Source: DAHUYF01 sp963789275 (GTDB lineage Bacteria > Pseudomonadota > Alphaproteobacteria > ATCC43930 > CGMCC-115725). Taken from it: DNA of 64,000 bases. The translations under genes and the position numbers were made by a program. The stretch lies in NCBI GenBank assembly GCA_963789275.1, contig CAWBKF010000033.1, positions 1 through 64,000 of the forward strand, in the 5' to 3' direction. The notes below the pieces were generated by a model. The model saw only the letters and a list, made by a program, of their open reading frames with translations, made no database searches and had not been told where the DNA came from. This document shows positions 9,306-19,649 of the stretch, one piece after another; position 1 is the first letter of the stretch, and the number at the start of each line of letters is the position of its first letter.

Positions 9306-9764
9306 TCAACCCGCCTCGGCGCTGCGTTTCTGCCACTTGCCGTCGCTCTGCTCCCAGTAGATCAGCTGGTGGCCGGCGGCCTTGGCCGCCTTCCAGCGCT
9401 GCCGCGCCGCGGCCACGGCGGCCTCGTCATTGCCATCGAAGATGTCGCAGCAGCGGGCGAAAGCGTCGAGCCGGGCCGAGTCGGCGCCGTCGACCAGCAC
9501 CAGCATCGAGGCGCCGTTGGGGTTCTCTTCGCCTGTGGTGAGCCAGACCGGCTGGCGGTCGGCATTGCCGTCGCGCGCGCTGCCATGCGGCAGGAAGCTT
9601 GCGTCGTTGTATGTCCAGAGCAGGTCGCTCAGATGCTCGACCCGCTCCGGCGACCCCGCGACGACGACCACGCGGTGGCCGGCGGCAAGCGCGCGCTCGA
9701 GGATGCTGGGCAGCGCGCGCTCCAGCGGCATGGTGCGCAGATGGTAGAAGCCGATCTCGGTCAT
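9306..9764 (-). CDS. holC: DNA polymerase III chi subunit
   Basis: A 152-residue clamp-loader-associated chi subunit that links the holoenzyme to SSB. Family features are the start MTEIGFYHL, ALPSILERALAAGHRVVV, LWTYNDASFLPHG and PVWLTTGEENPNGASMLVLV. The ATG at 9764 overlaps the pepA stop in an ATGA junction, so translation is coupled to pepA. Confidence 0.93.
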   Translation of the reverse strand: MTEIGFYHLRTMPLERALPSILERALAAGHRVVVVAGSPERVEHLSDLLWTYNDASFLPHGSARDGNADRQPVWLTTGEENPNGASMLVLVDGADSARLDAFARCCDIFDGNDEAAVAAARQRWKAAKAAGHQLIYWEQSDGKWQKRSAEAG

Positions 9765-11263
9765 CCCCGCTCGTAATGCTCGGCGACAAGCTGATCGAGC
9801 AGGCGCACGCCGAAGGCGGTGGCGCCTTTGGGCACGGTGGCGGCGTCCTTCTTCGACCAGGTCGTCCCGGCGATGTCGAGATGCGCCCAGGGCACGCCGT
9901 TGACGAAGCGCTGCAGGAACTGCGCCGCGGTGATGCTGCCGGCGTCGCGGCCGCCGCTGATGTTCTTGATGTCGGCGGCGTCGCTGTCCATCAGCCGGTC
10001 GTAGGCGTCCGCGAGCGGCAGGCGCCACAGCTTCTCGCCGACCGCGGTGCCGGCCTCGGCGAGACGCGTCGCCAGCTCGTCATTGTTGCTGAAGAGCCCG
10101 GCATGCTCGCTGCCCAGCGCGATGATGATGGCGCCGGTGAGCGTCGCCAGATCGACCATGAATTTCGGCTTGAAGCGATCCTGGCAGTACCACAGCGCAT
10201 CGGCCAGCACCAGCCGGCCCTCGGCATCGGTGTTCAGCACCTCGATGGTCTGGCCGGACATCGACGTCACGATGTCGCCCGGGCGCTGCGCGGTGCCCGA
10301 GGGCATGTTCTCGACCAGGCCGATGACCCCCACCGCGTTGACCTTGGCCTTGCGTCCGGCGAGCGCGCGCATCAGGCCGATGACCACGCCGGCGCCGCCC
10401 ATATCCCATTTCATGTCCCACATGCCGTCGGCGGGCTTGATCGAGATGCCGCCGGTGTCGAAGGTCACGCCCTTGCCGATGAAGGCCACCGGCTGCGCGC
10501 TCTTGGCCTTGGAGCCGCCCTTCCACTGCATGACGACGAGACGCGGCGGCCGCGCGCTGCCCTGTCCCACGCCCAGCAGCGCCCCCATGCCGAGCTTCTT
10601 CATCTGCCGCTCGTCGAGCACCTCGACCACGACGCCGAGCTTGGTGAGCGAGCGCGCCGCGGCGGCCAGCGTCTCGGGATAGATGATATTGGCGGGCTCG
10701 GAGACCAGGTCGCGGGTGAAGAACACGCCTTCGGCGATCTTCTCCAGCGGCGCAAAGGCGCGCCGCGCGCCGGCGGCATCGCGGCTCATGATGGTGAAGG
10801 TCTTGAGGCTCGGCTTCTGCTCCGGCTTCTCCTTGGTGCGGTATTTGTCGAAACGATAGTCGCGCAGCCGCGCGCCGTAGCCGAGATTGGCCGCCGCCTC
10901 GGCCGGCTTCAGCTTCATGCCGTCGATCTTGTCGAGCGCCACCGCGGCGGTGCTCTCGCCGACGCTGTTGAGCTGCGCCACGAGGGTGCCGCCGAAGCCC
11001 TGCAGCGCCGCGGCATCGAGCGACGCCGCCTTGCCGAGGCCCAGCAGCAGCACACGCCCCACCGTCAACCGCGGCGGCGCCAGCACGCCCAGCACCTCGT
11101 CCTTCCGGCCGGTGAAGCGGCTCGCCGCGATCGCCCGCGTCAGCGCGCCGCCGGACTCCTTGTCGAGCGCCGCGGCGGCTGGCGTGAGCTTGCGATCCTC
11201 GAGCACGCCGACGACGATGGTGCCGGATTTGGCGCGGCCGGGCTCGGCGAACACGATATTCAT
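9761..11263 (-). CDS. pepA: Leucyl aminopeptidase (M17)
   Basis: A 500-residue two-metal cytosolic aminopeptidase. The C-terminal catalytic domain shows GKGVTFDTGGISIKP, MKWDMGGAG, the signature NTDAEGRLVLADAL, and GGRDAGSITAAQFLQRFV. ATG at 11263 is followed by MNIVFAEPGRAKSG. It is the first gene of a coupled pepA-holC pair. The same frame stays open upstream into the neighbouring membrane-protein gene only because of the frameshift there; these are two separate proteins. Confidence 0.96.
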   Translation of the reverse strand: MNIVFAEPGRAKSGTIVVGVLEDRKLTPAAAALDKESGGALTRAIAASRFTGRKDEVLGVLAPPRLTVGRVLLLGLGKAASLDAAALQGFGGTLVAQLNSVGESTAAVALDKIDGMKLKPAEAAANLGYGARLRDYRFDKYRTKEKPEQKPSLKTFTIMSRDAAGARRAFAPLEKIAEGVFFTRDLVSEPANIIYPETLAAAARSLTKLGVVVEVLDERQMKKLGMGALLGVGQGSARPPRLVVMQWKGGSKAKSAQPVAFIGKGVTFDTGGISIKPADGMWDMKWDMGGAGVVIGLMRALAGRKAKVNAVGVIGLVENMPSGTAQRPGDIVTSMSGQTIEVLNTDAEGRLVLADALWYCQDRFKPKFMVDLATLTGAIIIALGSEHAGLFSNNDELATRLAEAGTAVGEKLWRLPLADAYDRLMDSDAADIKNISGGRDAGSITAAQFLQRFVNGVPWAHLDIAGTTWSKKDAATVPKGATAFGVRLLDQLVAEHYERG

Positions 11264-11316
11264 GCGGGACTCCCCTGGGCGTTCCTTGCCGCCGATAGAG
11301 AGCGCAGGGCGCCGTG

Positions 11317-13192
11317 TCAACCGGCGGGCGGCAGTGGCGCGAGACAGACCGGCGCCGCCGCCACCACGCGCGAGCGGCGCACCGGCAGCTGCGCTGCCGG
11401 ATAGGACCAGACCGAGCGCGGCTGCCAGCGCCCGTCGACGCGCTCGAGCAGCGCCGCCTGCGCCGGCGGCACGCCGGCGATCCCCCGGCGGCGCGCAGGA
11501 CAGCAACGCGAAGCGATAGCCCGCGGCGGCGAGCGTCTCCAGTGTCGCGGGCGCGAGACGCGTGACGGCGTGGAGCTCGGCATCGACGTGGCGCGGCGGG
11601 GCGAAGCGGATCAGGGCGTCGAGCATGGTCGCGAGGCTGTCATTGTCGCCGGGCAGCACCAGCGCCAGGCGCTGCTCCTGGTCGAGCGCCGGGCTGGCCC
11701 AGGCCGCGAGCAGCCAGGCGCGCTGCTGCGAGGCCTCGAGATCGAAGCGCAGGAACGGGAAGAAGATGACCGGGCTCGCCGCCACCGCGGCGAGCGCCGC
11801 CGCGCGCCCGGCGCGGCTGAAAATCCAGCCGCGCGCCACCGCCAGGTCGCGCGCCAGCAGCACCAGGGTCAGCATCAGCAGCGGCGCCAGATGCGTGTTG
11901 TAGCGGAAGTAGGAATGCGCCGAGGCGGCGATCTCGCCGTCGAAATGCGCGATGTAGGTGAAGAAAAGCGCGGCGTTGTAGAAAGCCGCGACGCCGGCGA
12001 AGAGGGCGGCGAGCGCGGTGGTGCGGTCGAGGCCGCGCCGCCGCCAGCGCCAGGCGAGCCCTGCCAGAGCCGCGGCGACGGCGAGAAAGAAACCCGCCTT
12101 CTCCGCCACCGTGCCGGCCATGCTGCGCAGGATGAGCGGGACGAGGTTGAATTGCCACTGAGCGACGGGCAGCAACTTCAGCTCGCCGACGGCGAAGTGG
12201 CCGAGCACATACCAGCGCCAGGCAAGGTAGAGCGCTGCCGCCGGCGCGGCCGCGAGCAGCAGCGATGTGATCGCGCGGGCGCGGATCTGACGCCCGTGCA
12301 GCAGCGCCAGCGCCAGTGCCGCGGCAACGACGCCCGCGGCGAGCGCCACGCTGTCCTGCTTGATGTTGACGAGCGCGGCGAGCGTCAGCGCCAGCAGCGT
12401 GAGCTCGCGCCCCGCGCCGCGCCCGGCGGCGAGCCGCGCCAGCGCGTCGACCGCGAGCCATCCGGCAAAGGCGGTGGCGACGCTGACCGAGGCCTCGCTA
12501 TAGGCGGAGAGATCGTAGCGCGCGACGAAGCCGAGATTGAGCAGCGTCGCGAGCAGCAGCCCCAGCGCCGCCGCGCTCCAGGACGGGACCGCCGACGCGT
12601 CATCTTCACTGCCCGCGACCAGCCGCGCCAGCAGCAGCGCCACGGCGAGCTGCAGCATGATGTTGAAGCCGATCATCCCATTCAGCGCCAGGCGCCGGGC
12701 GGCCTCCGAGACGATGAGGGATGCCAGCTGCATGTTGTAGGGCGCACCGGGCAGCAGCGAATGGCTCGGCGCGCGGTCATCGGCGGGGAAGACGCCGTGA
12801 TCCCAGAGATAGGCGGCATTGGGCAGCAGGTTGAGAAATGTGTCGGGCAGGCTCGGCCGCGCACTGGCCATGACCGCGAGCAGCGGCAGGCCGACGGCGA
12901 GGATGCGCCCCATGCCGCGCCACTCCGGCGCGCGCGGCGCCAGGCCCGGCAGCAGGCAGCCGGCAAGCCCGAGCAGCATGACGAGTGCCGCCGGAAACAG
13001 CAGCGAGGCGGAGGTCGCGACGCCCCACAAGGTCAGCAGCAGGCAGGCGCCGCCCCAGCCGGCAAGGAGCGCCGTCTCGGGAGCGGCGCGTCCCACCGTG
13101 ACCAGCCGGCCGAGGCCGATGAAGAGCAGCGTCGCGACGAGCACGCCGCCCCATCCGGCGAGCTCGCCCCAGCTGGGGATCAGCAATTCCAT
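11317..13192 (-). CDS. Polytopic membrane protein, possible GT-C-type glycosyltransferase (+1 frameshift)
   Basis: About 625 residues when repaired, with roughly ten hydrophobic segments and a soluble C-terminal part. The first large loop has an acidic, aromatic stretch (NAAYLWDHGVFPADDRAPSH) like the catalytic loop of GT-C glycosyltransferases, but no family signature is certain. A run of five C (11482-11486) appears one base too long: removing one joins RFALLSCAPPG to IAGVPPAQAALLERVDG, ending at 11317. As given, the frame would run into pepA. It is paired with a second membrane protein upstream, and lies between pepA and the LPS export genes. Confidence 0.6.
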
Positions 13193-13228
13193 CGCCCGAA
13201 TATGACGTGATGCCGCGAGAGCGCGGGT

Positions 13229-14753
13229 CTATCGGGCGCCGCCGGGCACGTCAAGGCCGCCGTCAGCGACCGCGAAGAGCGCAAAGCGCGGCGCGGCGAA
13301 GACCGGCACGAGCGGCGGCGCCACGGGAGGCGTGAAGGTCGCGCGATCGACAAAGACAACATCGTCGTATTGCGCCAGCGCGGCGCGCTCATCGGCGTCG
13401 AGCGGCGGCCCGCCGGCGATGAAGGCGGACCACAGCCGCTCCGGCCGCAGGCGGTCGCGCAGCGCCCGCCAGGCCGGCGCCAGCGCCACCGGCTGCTGCG
13501 TCGGGAAGGCAAAGAGCGTCGGCACGAAGGCGTCGCGGCGAACGACGGCGAGCAGGGGGAAGTGGATGAGCGGCGTCGGCTGCGAGTTGAGCGCGTCCGG
13601 CGGATAGGCCACGGCGAGGCGGCCGCCTTCCGGCAACGCGTCGAGCGCCGGCAGCAGCTGGGCATAGACGCGGTCGCTCGCCTGCCAATGGAACGCAACG
13701 ACGTCGAGGCGCAGCAGGAACAGCAACAGGGCGGCGCCGAGGAAGAGGCGCTCGCCGCGCAACGCCGGCATCGCCCACCGGCTCGACGCCACCAGCACCA
13801 GCCCCAGCATCACCGGGATGCGATGATCGGCACCGGAGGCCGTGGCGAGCTGGCTCGGCATGGCGAGATAGACCAGGGTCAGCAGGCCCAATGGCACGGC
13901 CATGGACGGTTCCAGCCGCGCCCAGCGTCGCCAGAAGGCGAGCAGCAGCGCCAACGCCGCGAGCACGAAGCAGGCGACGTCGAACGGCCGGTTGTAATTG
14001 TCGAAGACGCTGAACAGCAGGTCGAGCTTGCGCAGCACGTTGCCATAGACGACGGCGCCGCCGGCGCTGCCCGGCGTCAGCACCACCAGGATCGCGAGCA
14101 CCGGCAGGAAGGGCAGAGCCGCGACGAGCAGCTCGCCCAGCGCCTGCCGCGGCGATGCGCGGCGGTGCCAGGCGATGCCCGCCGCATGGCCCGCCACCAG
14201 CACGCCGTAGAGCGCGCAGGCGAGAAGATGGGCGAAGAACAAAGCCAGCGCAAAGACCGCGCCGACGGCGATGCGCAGCGCAGCGGGCCGGCGCGCCAGC
14301 GCGATCCACGCCGCCAGCGCGAAGAGGCCGAGCCCGACCCCGAAGAGATAATTGAGGAAGCCCCAGAGCAGGATCCGGCTGTAGAGCAGCAGGAAGGCGA
14401 GGCTCGACCAAGCCGACCAGCGGCCGAGGAGAACGCGATTGAGCGTCGCCGCGCCGCCGGCAAGCAGGAAGAGGGTCAGCAGCACAAAGACCTTGGCCGC
14501 CCAGGCCAGCGGCAGCAGTCGGGCGAGCGCCGGCACGAGGAGATCCATCGCCAGGTTCGGCAGCGGCTGCCAGTCGATCTCGTAATAGCGTCGCAGCGGC
14601 GCCGATCGGGCGAAAGCGGCGAGAACGTGCATGCGCGCGAGATGATTGGGATAGTCGAACAGCGGCAAGGTGTCGCAGAGCAGCACCGGTACCGCCGCCA
14701 GGGCGAACAGTGCTGCGAACAGCGGCGCGAACTCGGCGCAATCCGGGCCGCAT
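13229..14753 (-). CDS. Polytopic membrane protein, unknown function (probable +1 frameshift near the start)
   Basis: A membrane protein of about 507 residues with around ten hydrophobic segments and a soluble C-terminal domain (about 150 residues). The motif LPLFDYPNHLARMHVL sits in the first loop, resembling GT-C-type transferases. In the main frame the only near-standard start is GTG at 14686, which would cut the first membrane segment (FAALFALAAVPVLLC). An ATG at 14753 (MRPGLRRV) in another frame, plus one extra base near 14720-14735, would give a normal positive-inside N-terminus. I therefore give 14753 as start. Function is not recognised. Confidence 0.55.
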
Positions 14754-14913
14754 CAGCGCCGCAGCGTCACCCATCTCCGTCCCCCTTTATCCGTCCGCCC
14801 TCGGGCGCCGCAGAGTTCCACGCCGCGCCGGACGCGGCAAGCACCGATCGGGCGCATACGCTCCGGCGGTTCGAGCGAGAAATCCGGGCTATGCTCGGCC
14901 GGCGCGCCGCTCC

Positions 14914-14919
14914 TATAAT
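14914..14919 (+). promoter_or_regulatory. Consensus -10 box before lptF
   Basis: A perfect TATAAT lies nine bases before the lptF ATG, predicting a very short or absent leader. No good -35 box is visible at the right spacing. A 15-base copy of the REP-like element tip (14877-14891) lies just upstream. Confidence 0.4.
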
Positions 14920-14927
14920 CGGCCGCC

Positions 14928-16043
14928 ATGAACGGGATAACCCGTTACATATTGCGCCAGGCTCTGGCGATCATGCTGTTCGTCGCGGTGAGCTTCACCG
15001 CGGCGGTCTGGCTCGTGCAATCGTTGCGGCTCATCGACCTCATCGTCAACCGCGGGCTGTCGCTCGGCCTCTTTCTCTATCTCGCCATCCTGATCCTGCC
15101 GCGTTTCATCGACGTGGTGCTGCCGATCGCAGTCTTCATCGCCATCCTCTTCACCTACAACCGCCTGATGTCGGAGAGCGAGCTCATCGTCATGCGCGCC
15201 ACCGGCATGAGCCAGGCCGCGCTTGCCCGTCCCGCGCTCATCGCCGGCGCCCTGGGCTTCATCGTGCTGATGTCGTTCTCGCTCTATTTCCTTCCGGCGG
15301 CGAATCGGGCGTTCAAGGACCTGCAATTCGAGATCCGCAACCGCTTCGCCTCGGTGCTACTGCAAGAGGGCATCTTCAATACGCTGTCCGAGAGCCTCAC
15401 CATCTACGTGCGCGGGCGCAATACCAACGGCGAGCTGACCGGCCTGCTGATCCATGAGACGCGCGATCCGGACAAGCCGATCACCATCGTCGCCGAGCGT
15501 GGCACCTTCGTTGACACCGACAGCGGGCCGCGGGTGCTGATGGTGAACGGCAGCCGCCAGCAATACGATCGTACCACCGGCAAGCTGTCGGTGCTCACCT
15601 TCGAGAAATACAGCCTCGACCTCGCCGCCTACCGCGACGCCGACGACTTCCGCGACCGTCAGCCCGACGAGCTCTTCATGAACGAGCTGCTGTTCCGCCG
15701 CGCGCCGCCGGGCGACACCAGCCGCCTCATCGAAGCGAATATACGCCTGATCAATCCGCTCACCGGGCTCGCCTTCTGCGCCATACCGCTGGCCTGCCTT
15801 CTCACCGGCGAGTTCAACCGGCGCGGACAGACCAAACGCGTTCTGCTGGCGATCCTGCTCGCCTTTCTGTTCGAGACGCTCGACATCGGCTTCAAGAACC
15901 TTGCCGGCCGCAGCACGGCGGCGGTGCCGCTGCTCTATCTCAACGTGCTGGCGCCGATCATCGTCACCGCGTGGCTGCTCTGGCGCGACAGCCGCGATAG
16001 AGCGCCGCGCTATCTCGCGCCCTCGCCCAGCCCCGCGGAATAG
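14928..16043 (+). CDS. lptF: LPS export ABC transporter permease LptF
   Basis: A 371-residue YjgP/YjgQ-family permease. With LptG and the LptB ATPase it extracts LPS from the inner membrane and passes it to the Lpt bridge. Three N-terminal membrane helices (ITRYILRQALAIMLFVAV; LYLAILILPRFIDVVLPIAVF), a periplasmic jellyroll (about 130-260) and three C-terminal helices are visible. It is followed by lptG after three bases. No lptB, lptA or lptC is in this window. Confidence 0.95.
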   Translation: MNGITRYILRQALAIMLFVAVSFTAAVWLVQSLRLIDLIVNRGLSLGLFLYLAILILPRFIDVVLPIAVFIAILFTYNRLMSESELIVMRATGMSQAALARPALIAGALGFIVLMSFSLYFLPAANRAFKDLQFEIRNRFASVLLQEGIFNTLSESLTIYVRGRNTNGELTGLLIHETRDPDKPITIVAERGTFVDTDSGPRVLMVNGSRQQYDRTTGKLSVLTFEKYSLDLAAYRDADDFRDRQPDELFMNELLFRRAPPGDTSRLIEANIRLINPLTGLAFCAIPLACLLTGEFNRRGQTKRVLLAILLAFLFETLDIGFKNLAGRSTAAVPLLYLNVLAPIIVTAWLLWRDSRDRAPRYLAPSPSPAE

Positions 16044-16046
16044 ATC

Positions 16047-17141
16047 ATGTCGCCCTGGAAAACGCTCTTCCGCTACATCGTGGGGCAGTTCTTCGTCTGG
16101 TGCTCGAGCGTGTTCCTGGCGATGCTGTTGATCGTCTTCCTGCTCGACTACATCGAGCTCATCCGGCGCGGCGGCAGCCGCCCCGAGGCGACGCTTCTCG
16201 TGCTGTTGGAGATGGCGGCGCTGAAGCAGCCGCATATGGCGCAGCAGATCATGCCCTTCGCCATCCTGTTCGGCACGATGATGGCGTTCTGGCGCATGAC
16301 CCGGATGAACGAGCTGGTCGTCGCGCGCGCCGCCGGCGTCTCGGTGTGGCAGTTCCTGACGCCGCCGCTCGCCGGCTCGATCTTCGTCGGCGTCGTCACG
16401 GTGACGATCTTCAACCCGATCGCCTCGATCCTGCAATCGCGCTACGAGGCGCTGGAAAGCCGGATTCTGCGCGGCTCCGGCGACCAGCTCAGCTTGTCGC
16501 GCTCCGGACTTTGGCTGCGCCAGAGCGAGAATGACGGCAACAACTCCGTGGTGCATGCCGAACGGCTGCTGCCGAAGCACCCCGAGCTCGAGGACGTGAT
16601 GATCCTGTCCTTCGACGACATGCAGCTCGTCGGCCGGATCGACGCCAAGCGGGCGGTGCTGCGATCCGGCAGCTGGGAGGTAACCGACGGCATCCGCTGG
16701 ACGCCGGGCAAGCCGCCGGAGCCGTTTCAGCACGTCGTGGTGCCGACCAATCTGACGGCGACCAAGATCCAGGAGAGCTTTGCCTCGCCCGAGACCATGT
16801 CGTTCTGGGAGCTGCCCGGCTTCATCCAGCTGCTGGAGAGCTCGGGATTCGGCGCGCAGCGTCACCGGCTCTATTTCAACCGGCTGCTGTCCCTGCCCTT
16901 CCTCTTTTCCGCCATGGTCCTGATCGCCGCCACCTTCAGCCTGCGCATGCAGCGCCGCGGCGGCGTGACGCTGATGATCGCCGGCGGCATCATCAGCGGC
17001 TTCCTGCTTTACCTGCTGTCGAACGTCATCTTCGCCCTCGGCCTGGCAGCGACCATCCCCGTCGCGCTCGCCGCCTGGACACCGACCGGGGTGAGTTGGC
17101 TGCTGGGCGCGAGCCTGCTGCTGCATCTCGAGGACGGCTAA
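16047..17141 (+). CDS. lptG: LPS export ABC transporter permease LptG
   Basis: A 364-residue partner of LptF with the same architecture: N-terminal helices (FFVWCSSVFLAMLLIVFLLD), the coupling segment MNELVVARAAGVSVWQF, a periplasmic domain, and C-terminal helices (LLSLPFLFSAMVLIAATFSL). ATG starts three bases after the lptF stop, and lptD begins five bases after its own stop, so lptF-lptG-lptD form one unit. Confidence 0.95.
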   Translation: MSPWKTLFRYIVGQFFVWCSSVFLAMLLIVFLLDYIELIRRGGSRPEATLLVLLEMAALKQPHMAQQIMPFAILFGTMMAFWRMTRMNELVVARAAGVSVWQFLTPPLAGSIFVGVVTVTIFNPIASILQSRYEALESRILRGSGDQLSLSRSGLWLRQSENDGNNSVVHAERLLPKHPELEDVMILSFDDMQLVGRIDAKRAVLRSGSWEVTDGIRWTPGKPPEPFQHVVVPTNLTATKIQESFASPETMSFWELPGFIQLLESSGFGAQRHRLYFNRLLSLPFLFSAMVLIAATFSLRMQRRGGVTLMIAGGIISGFLLYLLSNVIFALGLAATIPVALAAWTPTGVSWLLGASLLLHLEDG

Positions 17142-17146
17142 GGCGG

Positions 17147-19649
17147 ATGCGCCAGCGCAGGGCCCTCTGGTTGGGCGCGCTGCTGGCCGCGGCGCCGTTG
17201 CCGTTGGCCGCCGCCGAACGCGATCCGACCGCCGGGCAGCCGCCGCTCGCGCCCGCCGCGCAGTCGCCCGCCGCACAGTCGCCCGCCGCGCAGTCGCCCG
17301 CCGCCCCCTCGCCCGCCGCGCAGCTGCCGGCCGGACAAGCGCCGCCGGTGCTGTTCAGCGCCGACGAGGTGCAGTACGACGCCGATCTCGGCCTCATCGT
17401 CGCCAAGGGCAATGTCGAGCTGACCCAGCGTGATCAGATCCTGCTCGCCGATACCGTCACCTACAATCAGCGCACCGATACCGCCACCGCCTCGGGCCAT
17501 GTCAGCATCCTGCAGCCGACCGGCGACATTGTCTTCGCCGATTATGTCGAGCTGCACGACAACATGCGCGAGGGGTTCCTGCAGAACGTCCGAATGCTGC
17601 TGGCCGACCGCTCGCGCATGGCCGGGAACACGGCGCGGCGCGTCAACGGCAACCGCACCGAGATCCGCCGCGGCGTCTATTCGCCCTGCGATCCCTGCCG
17701 CGATGATCCGACGAAAGCACCGGTCTGGCAGATCAAGGCCGAGGACATCGTCCAGGACAAAGAGCTGCAGATCGTCGAATATCGCGACGCGGTGCTGGAG
17801 ATCGACGGCGTGCCGATCCTGTGGACGCCCTATCTGTCGCATCCCGACCCTTCGGTGAAGCGCGCCAGCGGCCTCCTTGCGCCGACCTTCGGGAATTCGG
17901 CAGCCAACGGCTTCCACCTCGGCATCCCATATTTTTGGGTGATCAGCCCCGATGCGGACGCGACCTTCACGCCGATCTACTACAGCACGGGCGGCACATT
18001 CCTCGGCGGCCAATATCGCCAGCGCTGGGGCAACGCGAAGCTGACCACTGACGCCAGCGTCACCCTCAACAGCATCGCCTACACCGATATCGACACGGAG
18101 CGCGTCAACAGCACGCGCTGGAACATCAATACCCAAGGCGAGTTCGATCTCGACGAGGACACGCGCGCCGGTATCGATGTCGACCGCGCGTCGGATCAGA
18201 CCTATCTCTTGCGCTATCAACTGCCATCGCCTTACGACTTCCTGACGAGCCATATTTACGCCGAGAATTTCGGGGCGCGCAGCTACGGCAATATCAGCGC
18301 GTGGAGCTTCCAAAGCCTGGAAACCGGCGTCGGCGACAGCACCGAGCCGATCGTGGCCCCGGTGGCCGACTACCAGTGGGTCAGTCAGCCCGACGCCCTC
18401 GGCGGCCGCCTCGCGCTCGAAGGCAATGTGATGAACCTGATGCGCCTCTCCGGCATCGACACGCGGCGCACTTCGGCCGGCGGCGAGTGGCGCGCGCCCT
18501 TCACAGATGGCATCGGCGGTCAATACGGGCTCACCGTCGGACTCAGAACCGATGGCTACCAGTCGGACAACCTGCCGCTCGCCACGGGCGCCACCGAAAG
18601 CGCGCTCGCGGGCAGAGTGTTTCCGCAGGTCGCGCTCAGCTGGCATTACCCTTGGGTAAGGCGCGCCGACGGCTACAGCCAGGTCATCGAGCCGGTCGCC
18701 ATGGTCGCCGCCGCGCCCAATGGCGGCAATCCCGGGACGATCCCGAACGAGGACAGCCAGGGCTTCGAGTTCGACGAGACCAGCCTCTTCCTGCGCAATC
18801 GCTTTCCGGGCTTCGATCGCGTCGACAGCGGTCAGCGGGTTGATTACGGTCTGCGCACCGGCGTCTACGGCGATGGCGGCGGCAGCACGCGGCTGATCGT
18901 CGGCCAGAGCTACGCACTGCAGACCGACAACAATTTCCTGCCGGGCTCCGGCCTCGAGCATCACTTTTCCGATGTGGTCGGTAAAGTGACGGTCTCGCCG
19001 GCGCCGCTGCTCGATTTCACGTACCGGTTCCGGCTCGGCTACGACGATCTCGCCATGCGCCGCCAGGAGGTCGCCGCCGCCTTTGGCCCGAGCAATTTTC
19101 GGATGAGCGTCAGCTATATCCAGGTCGCGCAGATCGCCAACGCCGTCGACCTGGAGAAGGTGAAGCAGATCTCATCCTCGTTGCAATTGGGGCTGACCCG
19201 TACCTGGTCGCTGTCCGCTCTATGGGACTTACGACATCTCGGGGACGCCGACCACGACGCTGGGACAGATCGTCGGCCAGACGGAAGCGCTCAGTCAAGG
19301 CGTCGCGCTCACCTATCGCGACGAATGCCTCGCGGTGGTCACCTCGCTCACCCAGTCCGGCATCCGCAGCGGCGACGCCATCCCGGGCTCGACGCTGCTG
19401 GTGTCGCTGGTGTTCAAAAACATCGGCGATCTCGGCGGCACTCTCGGCAACTTCTCGGCGTTCCAGCCGGGGGAGGACAGAGGCGCCCGGCCGGTGTATG
19501 GTGGGCGGGTCGCGGGGCGCGGGGCCCCGCCGGAGCGGTGGTCCGCCTTTGCCGACGAGATCGATCCCAGCCCTTTGCCTTTGCCTGCTTCTCCTGTGCG
19601 CCACCGGCGCCGCGGCGCAGGAAACCCGCATTGCCGCCCTGGTCAATGA
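17147..19649 (+). CDS. lptD: LPS-assembly protein LptD (+1 frameshift near the C-terminus)
   Basis: Outer-membrane beta-barrel that inserts LPS into the outer leaflet. It has a signal peptide (ALWLGALLAAAPLPLAAA), a low-complexity Pro/Ala/Gln/Ser linker (about 35-60), an OstA/LptA-like periplasmic domain (FSADEVQYDADLGLIVAKGN...), and a barrel from about residue 190 (ASGLLAPTFGNS; RVFPQVALSWHYPW). The frame breaks at about 19217-19220; dropping one base gives YGTYDISGTPTTTLGQIVGQ and the final strands (ECLAVVTSLTQSGI, LVSLVFKNIGDLGG). In that frame the stop is at 19647-19649, overlapping surA by about 150 bases, which is unusual; the true C-terminus may be shorter. Confidence 0.88.
17252..17326 (+). 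repeat. Five tandem 15-bp repeats inside lptD
   Basis: Five units of the form CCCGCCGCGCAGTCG, the first three nearly identical, encode a Pro-Ala-Ala-Gln-Ser-type linker after the LptD signal peptide. Unit number is likely to vary between strains by slippage. Confidence 0.8.

Noticed and set aside
9761..13192. An apparent 1143-residue fusion of a membrane protein with PepA
   Set aside because: It arises from the +1 error at 11482-11486; PepA has its own start and the membrane protein its own C-terminus at 11317.
17138..18964. A minus-strand open frame of 608 codons opposite lptD
   Set aside because: Composition artefact of GC-rich DNA; the plus-strand product is clearly LptD.
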